A stretch of 39,604 bases of DNA from a virus: positions 1 to 39,604 of the IMG/VR virus record IMGVR_UViG_3300042341_000041; one strand, given 5' to 3'. The translations under genes were made by a program, and so were the position numbers. Positions within the stretch are counted from its first letter, which is position 1, and each line of letters opens with the position of its first letter. This document shows positions 1 through 7,586 of the stretch, in pieces. The notes under the pieces are model-generated. The model was given only the letters and a program-made list of their open reading frames with translations, was not told the DNA's origin and searched no databases.

Positions 1-893
1 TTAGCTCCTCTGGAGTCCACTTGTACTGAGTGTCAGGTCGAAGACATCGGTTCGGTGCGTCACTGTGAAATTTCGCTTAGTCCCCACTGGACTTCACCTA
101 TACGTTTCACGGTGCTTACAGCACTTACTGGCATCTATGTTTTGTTGCTGTTCGACATTGCTGCCGAATCGACGTTTTGAAGTTGACCAGAAACTTGATG
201 CTGTGTCAACTACTTTTTTCGATTCGACCCCTATTACTACGTAAAAAAGTTGGAAATGCGTGTTGTTTTGGGGTTGAAGGGCAAACCTCTCGCCGGAAAG
301 ATCAAGGCACGACGCACCAGTCACTGCTTTGCAGTACGTAACATAAGGTGAAATGCACGTATTCGGCAACCCTAGGCATAATGCAAGCCGTTGAAAAGAT
401 TGAATTTTTGGGTATGACAGATTGAAGGTATAGCAATTTACTCACGCTTTCCTACGGAAAACCATCATTTTGGTTATATCGACCACCACTTTCATGCCCG
501 CATAACCCTCTAAAGAGGGCAAAATCACGGTGAAACCCTGCGAATCTGTCCAAAATCTGTCGATGTCGCATCTTCGATGCCATGCGCGGGGCGGAATGCG
601 CCTGATCGCATAATGCGCGGGGGGTGGCGTGGCCGCGAGCGTCGCGTCGGGCGTCCTGAGCCTCTGTCTATGGGGTACTCACACACACTCGTCCCCAAAA
701 AATGCACCTTCTCGCCTACACTGCACCCACCAAAGACCTACATTTCGATGGCCAAGTCTAAAATATACCGGGGTCTATAGACAAACAGCTAATTATTTTT
801 TCTACAGGGATCTCGATTTCCAAGAAACCGGCCCAAGTGCCAAGTGATTTCTGATAACAGTTCTGATTTCAGAGCTGAAAACAGGATGCAACC
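1..893. other. Left-end region without a convincing gene
   Basis: I see no open frame here with a plausible start, ribosome-binding site and protein-like composition. The longest frame (minus strand, 94-369) is rich in Cys, Ser and Gln and has no recognisable motif. Visible small structures are a tight hairpin CCCTC-TAAA-GAGGG (506-519), the hairpin GCATC-TTC-GATGC (568-580), a GC-rich island with repeated ATGCGC (582-660) and the palindrome GTCTATAGAC (773-782). The stretch is probably regulatory or packaging-related because it lies directly upstream of the terminase operon, but that is inferred from position only. Confidence 0.5.
543..622. repeat. Short direct repeats in a GC-rich island
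   Basis: AATCTGTC occurs twice with an 11-nt period (543-550 and 554-561). The 10-mer ATGCGCGGGG occurs at 582-591 and 613-622, with a third ATGCGC at 596. The GC-rich run continues to about 660 and contrasts with the AT-rich DNA on both sides. Terminase recognition sites (cos/pac) and regulator sites often sit near terS, so this is a reasonable candidate, but nothing in the sequence proves either role. Confidence 0.4.
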
Positions 894-895
894 TA

Positions 896-920
896 TAAAC
901 CAGTAAACCAATAAACCAAT
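896..920 (+). repeat. Three tandem TAAACCAR octamers (iteron-like)
   Basis: The octamer TAAACCA(G/A) is repeated head to tail three times (896-903, 904-911, 912-919). The 13-mer AGTAAACCAATAA at 902-914 recurs exactly at 39258-39270, upstream of the rightward early gene at the other end of the window. In both places the repeat precedes a promoter-like sequence with a TTGCAA -35 box (977 and 39279). Shared spacing to promoters suggests a protein-binding site such as an activator, repressor or initiator site. Confidence 0.5.
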
Positions 921-976
921 ACTCTCTTGCCCGGATGTCTGAGATCAGGGCTGGGATCAGAATTCTGGAAACTGTG

Positions 977-1005
977 TTGCAAAAGGTGGATCAAGCGGGT
1001 ATATT
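977..1005 (+). promoter_or_regulatory. Sigma70-like promoter for the packaging/structural operon
   Basis: A TTGCAA -35 box (977-982), exactly 17 nt of spacer and a TATATT -10 box (1000-1005) form a good sigma70-type promoter. Transcription would begin near 1012 and give a leader of about 370 nt before the terS start codon at 1384. The same -35 hexamer is used by the predicted rightward promoter at 39279. It is the best promoter match I found upstream of the late genes. Confidence 0.5.
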
Positions 1006-1011
1006 CCTGCC

Positions 1012-1383
1012 AAGGATGGAGTTTCTATCTGGACTTGAACTGCCCGTCCACTTCTCGGGGTGCAACGGTTCAAGTTTGATTGACGTGGATTCACGTTGAA
1101 GGCTTGTGAAACTCAAGACCAAGCATCTGGGGGAGGGCGACCCGGAGCCAACACGCATGGGGATTGTGGGCAAGGTTAAGCGACTTGACGCTAGGCCGTT
1201 CGATTCGGCAAGCCCAATCAAGAGCAGTCTCCAGCCGTGTTGGTGAAAACGGGAAATCGCCAAGGGACGCTTTGGCTATGTTGCATCGTGAGGGCTTTGC
1301 GGCTGACACAACCCACCCACGCTCCTGTCAGAGGGAAGCACCCTGCTGACGATTGGGACACCAACAAACCACAAGAGGAACAC
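1012..1383 (+). ncRNA. Putative structured RNA / long 5' leader of terS
   Basis: The sequence contains many strong inverted repeats. ACTTGAAC (1033-1040) pairs with GTTCAAGT (1068-1075), enclosing CCCG/CGGG (1043-1046/1056-1059). ACGTG-GATT-CACGT lies at 1083-1096. CCAACACG (1148-1155) pairs with CGTGTTGG (1236-1243), closing an 80-nt domain. That domain contains TGGGC/GCCCA (1167-1171/1212-1216), GTTAAG/CTTGAC (1175-1180/1184-1189) and GCCG-TTCGATT-CGGC (1195-1209). Further hairpins lie at 1259-1276 and 1327-1350. No protein-like frame covers the stretch. A promoter ends just before it and the terS ribosome-binding site follows it. It could be a cis-acting leader or a separate RNA processed from it. 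I do not recognise it as a known family. Confidence 0.5.
1327..1350 (+). promoter_or_regulatory. Stable hairpin just upstream of terS, with a competing partner
   Basis: GTCAG (1327-1331) pairs with CTGAC (1346-1350) and AGGG (1332-1335) with CCCT (1341-1344). This gives nine pairs with one bulged G and a five-base loop. The same left arm, as TGTCAG (1326-1331), can instead pair with CTGACA at 1303-1308. The two helices exclude each other. The hairpin ends 22 nt before the AAGAGGA ribosome-binding site at 1373-1379 and has no U-tract, so it is not a simple terminator. Confidence 0.45.
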
Positions 1384-1665
1384 ATGGCCACAAGAAAACC
1401 CAAAGAAGCAGTGAGTGCTCGTCGTGAGCAGCTTCGGGAAGAACATGCCACTGCTGTCCGCGAAAAGATTCAAGTCTCCAATCTGGTCAACACTCTCGAA
1501 AACTTCGCACTCGGCAAAGGTACGGTCAAGCTGACCGCCGCCCGGATCAAGGCGATTGAGATGTTGCTGGACAAGACCATGCCCAACCTCGCTTCTGTCA
1601 AACATGAGACCGATGCCAAGAGTGTTACATTCATGATTGGTACAAACTTCACGAAGCCTGAATGA
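1384..1665 (+). CDS. terS: Terminase small subunit (probable)
   Basis: This 93-residue, highly charged protein precedes the large terminase subunit and overlaps its start (ATGA), the usual position of the DNA-recognition subunit of the packaging motor. Residues 1-40 are Lys/Arg/Glu-rich and probably helical. The core near residues 50-70 (KLTAARIKAIEMLLDKTMP) resembles the segment in many small terminase-like phage proteins. I chose ATG 1384 because AAGAGGA lies at 1373-1379 and because the 49 codons upstream in the same frame overlap the structured leader and look non-coding. No helix-turn-helix is obvious. The function rests mainly on position and on the conserved-looking core. Confidence 0.7.
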   Translation: MATRKPKEAVSARREQLREEHATAVREKIQVSNLVNTLENFALGKGTVKLTAARIKAIEMLLDKTMPNLASVKHETDAKSVTFMIGTNFTKPE

Positions 1666-3098
1666 CCGTCATCCAATACATGCCGCCGGGTCAAGTCGCT
1701 GCGGACTTTCATGTCTCAGAAGCGGATGTCCGTGGAATCAAAGGCCCTGTCGGTTCCGGCAAGTCTTCCACCTGCTGCATGGAGATCGTCAAACACTCCC
1801 TCAAGCAAACCCCGCACAACGGCTGGCGCAAGGCTCGTTGGGCTGTCATCCGAAACACATACCCCGAACTCAAGTCCACCACCATCAAGACGTGGCAGAC
1901 TTGGTTCAATGACGAACTCGCCCCCATCAAATGGGACGCACCGATCACCGCCCACATGAAGATCAAGGATTGTGGAGACGGCAACGGTCTGGACTTGGAA
2001 GTCATCTTCATCGCGTTGGACAAAGCCTCCGAGACCGGCAAGCTGCGTTCACTCGAACTCACTGGAGCTTGGATCAATGAAGCCTCAGAGGTTCCGCATG
2101 AAGTCTTCGATATGGTCACGCAACGTATCGGTCGCTACCCCGCGAAGACTCACGGCGGCGGCCCCGTTCATCCATGCGTCATCCTCGACACCAACCCGCC
2201 TGACGACGATCACTGGTATTTCAAGATTGCAGAAGAAGAAACCCCCGCAGGATGGGAATTCTTTGACCAGCCCGGCGGTCTTATTCGTATTCAAGAAGGC
2301 GATGACGTTCGGTATGAGCCGAATCCAGAAGCGGAGAATGTCTTCAATCTTCCCCAAGGGTACGACTACTACCTGAAGATGATCAAAGGCAAGACGGACG
2401 ACTGGATCAAAGTCTTCGTCCTCGGCCAGTACGGAACAACCGCCGACGGCAAGCCAGTCTTTCCTGAGTACAACGACAGAATCCATGTCGCCGAAAATGA
2501 GATCGAGCCCAATCGTGGGCTGCCGATCTACCTCGGCTGGGATTTTGGACTCACCCCTTCTTGCATCATCGGACAGATTACGTCCCGTGGCCAGTTGGTG
2601 ATCCTTGAAGAACTCGTCGCTGAAGACATGGGTATCCGCCAGTTCGCACAGGAGATCGTCAAGCCAGCCTTGATGACGACCTACGCCGGGATGAGATTCA
2701 TTTCCACTGGCGACCCTGCTGGCGTACACCGCTCCCAAGTGGATGAGCGAACCTGCTACCAAGAACTTTTGGAGTGCGGGATTGCCAGCGAGCCAGCAAA
2801 CACAAACGACTTCATCCCACGCCGGGAATCTGTTGCCTACTTTCTGAACAAGCTGGCTGGCGGAGAACCCGGCTTCGTTCTGTCGCCAAACTGTCGCCAG
2901 CTCCGCAAGGGTTTCCTCGGCGGATACCGGTATGAACGGCTCAAGGTGGCAGGCGAACGATACCGTGACCGTCCTATCAAAGACAAGTACAGTCACCCAC
3001 ATGATGCTCTCCAGTACCTTTGTCTCGCAGCCAGAACAGGCCGAGTTGAAGTGAGAGCGAGAACAGTTAAAAAAGCGTCCAGCAAAGCGTGGACTTGA
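1662..3098 (+). CDS. terL: Terminase large subunit (packaging ATPase/nuclease)
   Basis: This is the 478-residue motor that pumps DNA into the prohead and cuts concatemers. The N-terminal ATPase shows a Walker A loop GPVGSGKSS (residues 28-36), an arginine in VIRNTYPEL (R64) and a Walker B/catalytic region ELTGAWINEAS with E140. The C-terminal RNase H-like nuclease has the expected three acidic positions: D294 in GWDFGL, D351 in STGDPAG and D448 in HPHDAL. Length and motif order are normal for the family. It overlaps terS by four bases and is followed after 10 nt by the portal gene, which has a GAGG ribosome-binding site. Identification is secure; whether packaging is cos or headful cannot be read from the sequence. 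Confidence 0.95.
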   Translation: MTVIQYMPPGQVAADFHVSEADVRGIKGPVGSGKSSTCCMEIVKHSLKQTPHNGWRKARWAVIRNTYPELKSTTIKTWQTWFNDELAPIKWDAPITAHMKIKDCGDGNGLDLEVIFIALDKASETGKLRSLELTGAWINEASEVPHEVFDMVTQRIGRYPAKTHGGGPVHPCVILDTNPPDDDHWYFKIAEEETPAGWEFFDQPGGLIRIQEGDDVRYEPNPEAENVFNLPQGYDYYLKMIKGKTDDWIKVFVLGQYGTTADGKPVFPEYNDRIHVAENEIEPNRGLPIYLGWDFGLTPSCIIGQITSRGQLVILEELVAEDMGIRQFAQEIVKPALMTTYAGMRFISTGDPAGVHRSQVDERTCYQELLECGIASEPANTNDFIPRRESVAYFLNKLAGGEPGFVLSPNCRQLRKGFLGGYRYERLKVAGERYRDRPIKDKYSHPHDALQYLCLAARTGRVEVRARTVKKASSKAWT

Positions 3099-3108
3099 GG
3101 AATAAACC

Positions 3109-5127
3109 ATGACCAATGTGTATCAGGCATCAGCGCCAGTCGAAGCCGACATCAGCGCCGTCCAAGCACCGGGCGTGGATAACTCCGACCTGATCGCTAT
3201 TGGTATCGCTGGTCACATCAACTCCTGCTGGAATCAGGCCAAGATGGCCAAGATTGACATCACCGAGCGTTTGCTCAAGTGCGAGCGCCAGCGCCGTGGT
3301 GAATACGATCCCGATAAAGCTATCGACATTGCCGAGACCGGCGGATCAGACATCTACATGATGCTGACAGACGTGAAGTGCTCTGCTGCCAAGTCATGGA
3401 TTCAGGACGTAATGCTCCAAGCTGAGCGCCCGTTCGATCTCGTGCCTTCGCAAGAACCACAGATTCCTCCTGAAGTCCGCCTGTCAATCGTTGACTTCGT
3501 TCGGACAGAAGCAGAAGCCTACGTCCAAGCCGGAGAGCAACTGCATCCCGAAGCGTTCCGTCGCCGGATGACAGAAGTCCACGACATGATCGCCTTGCGC
3601 GTTAAGGAAGAAGCCAAGGCTACGGCCGAGCGCATGGCCAAGGTCATCCAAGATCAATTGGACACTGGCCGCTTTAAGCCTGCCATGCAGGACTTCATTG
3701 ACGACTTCGTGACCTACCCTACCGCTATCCTGAAAGGCCCTTCTGTCCGCAAGAAGAAGCGTCTCCAATGGGGGCCAAACTTCACGCCCATCGTCTTGAA
3801 TGACATGATCCGTGAAGTGGAGCGTGTGTCCCCTTACGACATCTTCCCCAGCGCCAACTCAATGGGCGTGGATGATGGCTTCCTGCTCCAGCGTCACCGC
3901 CTGACGGCCAAGACTCTGGAATCCATGAAGGGTGTCCCCGGCTACTCTGATGCCGACATCGACCAAGTGATCATCCGCTACGCTCGGACTGGCTACCGCT
4001 ACAACGAGTTCGGCGACCAGCAGCGGGATGACCTCGAGGGCAAGATGAACTCCCAGATGCACAACGATCACCTGATCGAAGCACTGGAGTTCTGGGGGCC
4101 TGTCATGGGCGACATGCTCATTCAGTGGGGCATGAAGGATGTCAAGCCGAACCAAGTCTATGAAGTGAATGCTTGGCAAGTTGCTGGCTTCACCATCAAG
4201 GTGGTCTTGAATCCTGATCCATTGGGCGAGCGCCCATACGAGATCGCTTCTTGGCGCACCATCCCCGGAGCCTTCTGGGGCATGGCTTTGCCAGAGAACA
4301 TGCGCGATGTGCAAATCATGTGTAACGCCGCCTCTCGTGCGCTGGCCAACAACATGGGCATCGGCTCTGGCCCGCAGGTCGAGGTAGCTGTTGACCGTCT
4401 GGCCGATGGCGAGGACGTAACCCAGATGTACCCTTGGAAGATCTGGCAAACCACATCCGACAAGACAGGTGGCGGTCAGCCCGGTGTTCGATTCTTCATG
4501 CCTGAGATGAAGGCTGCTGAGTTGATGGGCATCTACAACCAGTTCGCCAAGCAGGCCGATGAAGTGACGGGCATCCCGAACTACATCTACGGTTCTGGCT
4601 CAGGTGCTTCCGGCGCAGGCCGCACAGCTTCTGGTCTGTCCATGCTGATGGACAACGCAGCCAAGGGTATTAAGTCAGCGGTCACTACCATTGATGACGT
4701 AGTCGTAATGGTTGTCACCCGCTTCTACGTCCACAACATGATCTACAACCCTGATCCCTACATCAAGGGTGACTTCCGGGTTGTGGCCAAAGGCGCAATG
4801 GGTCTGGTGGCCAAGGAACAGATTCAGGTTCGTCGCAACGAATTCCTGAACTTGGTCTTGAGCAATCAGGTTGCCTTGCAGATCGTTGGCCCAGAGGGCG
4901 CTGCATACCTCATGCGCGAAACCGCAACAGGTTTGCAGATGGACACAGACAAGCTGGTTCCTTCTTCAGAGATGTTGAAGTTCAAGCAGGAACAGATCCA
5001 AGCCGCGATGCAACAGCTTCAGGCTTCCATGCCTCAGATTGCTGCACCGCAAGAAACCAATGCGGCTGGGGACACTGCTCCTCCTCCCATGAACACAGTA
5101 CAACCCCAACAAGGAGTCTCAGCATGA
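3109..5127 (+). CDS. Portal protein (P22-like)
   Basis: This 672-residue protein directly follows terL, the standard place for the dodecameric portal that docks the motor and later the tail. The N-terminal third is charged and helical. A Gly/Ser/Ala-rich stretch near residues 497-510 leads into a helix-rich segment that looks like the portal stem/clip region. The C-terminus is a Gln/Pro-rich tail (from about residue 630), as in long P22-type portals with an extended barrel. The large size and the short-tailed gene set favour the P22-like group over lambda-type portals. The stop overlaps the next start (ATGA). Confidence 0.85.
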   Translation: MTNVYQASAPVEADISAVQAPGVDNSDLIAIGIAGHINSCWNQAKMAKIDITERLLKCERQRRGEYDPDKAIDIAETGGSDIYMMLTDVKCSAAKSWIQDVMLQAERPFDLVPSQEPQIPPEVRLSIVDFVRTEAEAYVQAGEQLHPEAFRRRMTEVHDMIALRVKEEAKATAERMAKVIQDQLDTGRFKPAMQDFIDDFVTYPTAILKGPSVRKKKRLQWGPNFTPIVLNDMIREVERVSPYDIFPSANSMGVDDGFLLQRHRLTAKTLESMKGVPGYSDADIDQVIIRYARTGYRYNEFGDQQRDDLEGKMNSQMHNDHLIEALEFWGPVMGDMLIQWGMKDVKPNQVYEVNAWQVAGFTIKVVLNPDPLGERPYEIASWRTIPGAFWGMALPENMRDVQIMCNAASRALANNMGIGSGPQVEVAVDRLADGEDVTQMYPWKIWQTTSDKTGGGQPGVRFFMPEMKAAELMGIYNQFAKQADEVTGIPNYIYGSGSGASGAGRTASGLSMLMDNAAKGIKSAVTTIDDVVVMVVTRFYVHNMIYNPDPYIKGDFRVVAKGAMGLVAKEQIQVRRNEFLNLVLSNQVALQIVGPEGAAYLMRETATGLQMDTDKLVPSSEMLKFKQEQIQAAMQQLQASMPQIAAPQETNAAGDTAPPPMNTVQPQQGVSA

Positions 5128-5399
5128 TGACAACAAAACCCACCAAGGCCAAAAAAGGCATGATCCCCGCAGGCTACGCCAACGGCGGCAAGGCCATGAA
5201 GGAAGAAGGCAAGGGCCACGCCAAGAAAGAAATGGCAGCCTTGAAAAAGGGCGGCGCTTCCAAGAAGATCATGATGTCCGAAGCCAAAGAGTACGGCATG
5301 AAGATGGCCAACGGCGGCAAGGCGTTCAAGCCATGTGCAGGTTGCCCAGCTACCAAGAAGTGCACTGCTATGGGCAAGTGCATGAAGGCCGGAAAATGA
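5124..5399 (+). CDS. Small Lys/Gly-rich protein with a four-cysteine tail
   Basis: This 91-residue basic protein is made of alternating Lys/Ala/Gly stretches. It contains two YANGG/MANGG motifs and ends with four cysteines spaced C-x2-C-x5-C-x5-C (within CAGCPATKKCTAMGKC), which could bind a metal. AAGGAG at 5111-5116 supports ATG 5124, which overlaps the portal stop. Related short basic proteins between portal and scaffold are common in phages of this layout, but I know of no assigned function. A nucleic-acid-binding or minor head role is possible. Confidence 0.7.
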   Translation: MMTTKPTKAKKGMIPAGYANGGKAMKEEGKGHAKKEMAALKKGGASKKIMMSEAKEYGMKMANGGKAFKPCAGCPATKKCTAMGKCMKAGK

Positions 5400-5479
5400 T
5401 GGCCAAATTGTTGGGAATCGTCTTGGCCCTAAAAGCTAAGATTGCGGAACAGATCAATAAGCTGAAGGAACAGAAATGA
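5396..5479 (+). CDS. 27-residue mini-protein overlapping both neighbours
   Basis: This short frame starts with ATG overlapping the previous stop (ATGATG) and ends in an ATGA overlap with the next start, so it exactly fills the gap between two genes. The product has a hydrophobic first half (residues 3-12) and a charged Lys/Glu/Gln second half, an amphipathic helix pattern. AAGG at 5385-5388 could serve as a weak ribosome-binding site. Perfect tiling between genes is the main evidence that it is translated. It might also just be a coupling spacer. Confidence 0.4.
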   Translation: MMAKLLGIVLALKAKIAEQINKLKEQK

Positions 5480-6303
5480 AACCAGACTGGCAAAACAAGA
5501 GCTTCGCCAAAGGCGGCGCAGCTACTGGCCCATCGACCATCCACTCCAAGCTGAAGGTTGGCATGTCCAGTCTGCACAGCAAGATTAGTGCTGCAACCAA
5601 CAACATGCCTCAAGCTCCTAAGCCTGCGGCCAAGCCTGCTGTCCGCAAGTTTGCTGACGGCGGCGTGGTTCGCACTCGCTCTGATGACGAGATTGGTGAT
5701 ACCGATCCTCGTACTGGTAAGGTTGACCCCGGTAGCTATGACCGCCGCATGAAGGCTGGCGAAGAGAATATGGAGCGTTTGCGCTCTGCTGCCGATTCGA
5801 TCAAGTCCTTCTTCTCCAAAGACAAGGGCGCTGACACATCAGCATCCAACATCACTGGCGACTCTGGCATGTCCGCATCGGATATGGCCAAGAAGCAAGC
5901 CATGTCTGGTGGCGCACAGATGCCAGCAGCAGCGGAAGAGCCTCGTCGCCAGATCTCTGACTACAAGGTCAAGAAAGAAGCGACAGAAGCCAAGACAGAA
6001 CCTGTCGCCGCTCCGGTGGAAGCTGAGCCAGTCAAGGCTAAGAAGGTAGTCAAGCAGGCAGTCAAGCCAAGTGCTGAGCCAGCAATGGAGATGCCTCAAC
6101 AAGGACGCAGTGGACGCAAGGCCGACGTGGTTCCTGCCAGACCCCCTCGCGGACAGACAGGCCCGATGGCCGGTAAGCGCAAGCTGGATGCTGGTGGCCC
6201 AAGTGCTTCTGGAAAGCTTATTGAAGAGCGCATGGCAAAGCTTAAAGAAGCCGCTGGCCGCAAAGGAGCCGAAGAGTTCAACAAGCTCTACCGCTCCAGA
6301 TAA
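5476..6303 (+). CDS. Hypothetical low-complexity protein of the head-gene cluster
   Basis: This 275-residue protein is Lys/Ala/Pro/Glu-rich and probably largely disordered. An ADGG motif lies near residues 60-63, a conserved-looking acidic segment around residues 68-100 (TRSDDEIGDTDPRTGKVDPG) and a charged helical C-terminus (about 245-275). AAGGA at 5465-5469 supports ATG 5476. It lies between portal and scaffold and overlaps the next gene by three bases (TAATG). Minor virion or assembly functions fit the position. I do not recognise the family. Confidence 0.65.
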   Translation: MKPDWQNKSFAKGGAATGPSTIHSKLKVGMSSLHSKISAATNNMPQAPKPAAKPAVRKFADGGVVRTRSDDEIGDTDPRTGKVDPGSYDRRMKAGEENMERLRSAADSIKSFFSKDKGADTSASNITGDSGMSASDMAKKQAMSGGAQMPAAAEEPRRQISDYKVKKEATEAKTEPVAAPVEAEPVKAKKVVKQAVKPSAEPAMEMPQQGRSGRKADVVPARPPRGQTGPMAGKRKLDAGGPSASGKLIEERMAKLKEAAGRKGAEEFNKLYRSR

Positions 6304-6536
6304 TGCTGGCTAGACCATCACAACAAGTTTTGAATGCCCTGTCTTCACTGAAGGGCAACAGTCAGTTTGAGACCATCCGTTCTTGGTTGGAGGATTCACT
6401 GCAAGACCTGTACCGCGACAGCGCCAACACAAAGGACGAAGTTCTGTGTCGCTGGCAGCAAGGCGCAGCGCAGGCTGTAAATGAGTTTCTCCAGAAGTCC
6501 AATGAAGCGGATCAGGTTCTCCGCAAGTCGCGGTAG
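6303..6536 (+). CDS. Small hypothetical helical protein
   Basis: This 77-residue, probably all-helical protein reads ...TIRSWLEDSLQDLYRD... followed by a CRWQQGAAQAVNEFL segment. The pattern of an acidic helix, a central Cys-Arg-Trp and another helix is familiar from small proteins encoded just before phage scaffolds, but no function is known to me. The ATG overlaps the previous stop (TAATG) and has no clear ribosome-binding site, so translation is probably coupled. Confidence 0.65.
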   Translation: MLARPSQQVLNALSSLKGNSQFETIRSWLEDSLQDLYRDSANTKDEVLCRWQQGAAQAVNEFLQKSNEADQVLRKSR

Positions 6537-6667
6537 ATGATCGAAAGATTGTCTAGCAGCATATCGCTGCAACAGGTGCTGGCCTTTTCCAGCAGCCGTT
6601 GAACACCGAACGAATCACTCGAACACCGCGAGGCTCGAATGTGACCGTCTCGGCTCACGGAGAAAAG

Positions 6668-7552
6668 ATGTCTACATTGCCAAGAGCAGTAGTTGAAGCA
6701 GAAGATCGCGCCAACAAACTGCAAGAAGAATTTGTTAAGCAACAGAATCAGCCAGAGCCAGTGCCTCAGCCACCCGTGGTTGAAACGCCCGCAACTCCCG
6801 CTGTGCCGAACGACTCCCCTCCTCCTCCGCAAGAGGACAGTTGGGAACACCGATTCAAGGTACTGCAAGGGAAGTACAACTCTGAAGTTCCACGCTTTGC
6901 ATCTGAGAACAAAGACCTGAAGAATCGCCTTCAGACTCTCGAAGAACAAATCGACGAGATGAAGAATGCGAAACCTCCTGAACTGCTGGTTAAGCCAGAA
7001 GAGATTGAGCAATACGGAGAAGGTTTGATTGATGTCGCCAGACGGGTCGCTCGTGAAGAGCTTGCCTCGAAGGATTCCGTCATCGCCAAACTGCAAAACG
7101 AGATTAACTCAATCAAATCTGTCACGACCAATGTGGTGTCGGATAACTTCTTCAAGTCATTAACTGAGATTGTTCCCGACTGGGAAGCTCTCAACGCGAA
7201 CGACAACTTCCTGAAGTGGTTGGACGAGGTTGATGAACTCACAGGCGAGACACGTCAGTCGTTACTCAGCAAGGCCGAGAACCAGCGCGATCCTGTTCGT
7301 GCAGCGAAATTCTTCAACATGTACAAGAAGACATCGCAATCGTGGGCGGCAAGCAGCCCTACGTCGATGGAGCAGCAAATCGTTCCACCCGTCAACCAAG
7401 CTCCTCAGTCTCCACAGGCTAAGAAGATCTGGACTCGCGGAGAAATCTCCGAGTTCTATGACCGGGTGCGCCGAGGAACTATTTCAGACGCAGACGCTAT
7501 TGCCATTGAAGCAGACATTTCGTCAGCAACAATCGAGGGTCGTATCCGATGA
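6668..7552 (+). CDS. Scaffolding protein (probable)
   Basis: This 294-residue acidic, coiled-coil-rich protein is immediately upstream of the coat protein, the normal place for an internal scaffold that guides prohead assembly and is then lost. It has a Pro/Gln-rich segment (about residues 25-55), a long heptad-like region with EEDSWEHRFKVLQGKY followed by ENKDLKNRLQTLEEQIDEM, and a basic or polar C-terminus as expected for coat binding. ATG 6668 is preferred because GGAGA sits just upstream (6659-6663). A TTG at 6599 would add 23 residues but has a weaker site. Identification is from position and composition. Confidence 0.7.
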   Translation: MSTLPRAVVEAEDRANKLQEEFVKQQNQPEPVPQPPVVETPATPAVPNDSPPPPQEDSWEHRFKVLQGKYNSEVPRFASENKDLKNRLQTLEEQIDEMKNAKPPELLVKPEEIEQYGEGLIDVARRVAREELASKDSVIAKLQNEINSIKSVTTNVVSDNFFKSLTEIVPDWEALNANDNFLKWLDEVDELTGETRQSLLSKAENQRDPVRAAKFFNMYKKTSQSWAASSPTSMEQQIVPPVNQAPQSPQAKKIWTRGEISEFYDRVRRGTISDADAIAIEADISSATIEGRIR

Positions 7553-7586
7553 CCCGCAAATCAAATCTTTTTTTTAAGGAAACATC

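Noticed and set aside
1-110. Possible minus-strand gene start running off the left edge (protein-like segment CLRPDTQYKWTPEEL, with a second piece VQWGLSEIS in another frame)
   Set aside because: No start codon in the open frame and a +1 frameshift would be needed to join the pieces; too little sequence to support a gene or pseudogene.
94-369. 91-residue minus-strand frame in the left region
   Set aside because: No ribosome-binding site, no familiar motif and unlikely composition (many Cys, Ser, Gln); I treat it as chance.
1175-1215. A functional tRNA gene in the terS leader
   Set aside because: A T-arm-like hairpin and a short acceptor-like stem exist but no D-arm, anticodon loop of seven or full length; kept only as a tRNA-like structure.
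1237-1383. Extended N-terminus of the terminase small subunit frame
   Set aside because: The upstream 49 codons overlap strong RNA hairpins, look non-coding, and a better ribosome-binding site precedes ATG 1384.
2085-3116. 343-codon minus-strand frame opposite terL
   Set aside because: terL on the plus strand has complete motifs; the opposite frame is a shadow.
6537-6602. 21-codon frame between the 77-residue protein and the scaffold
   Set aside because: Weak ribosome-binding site and no pattern in the product; probably chance spacer sequence.
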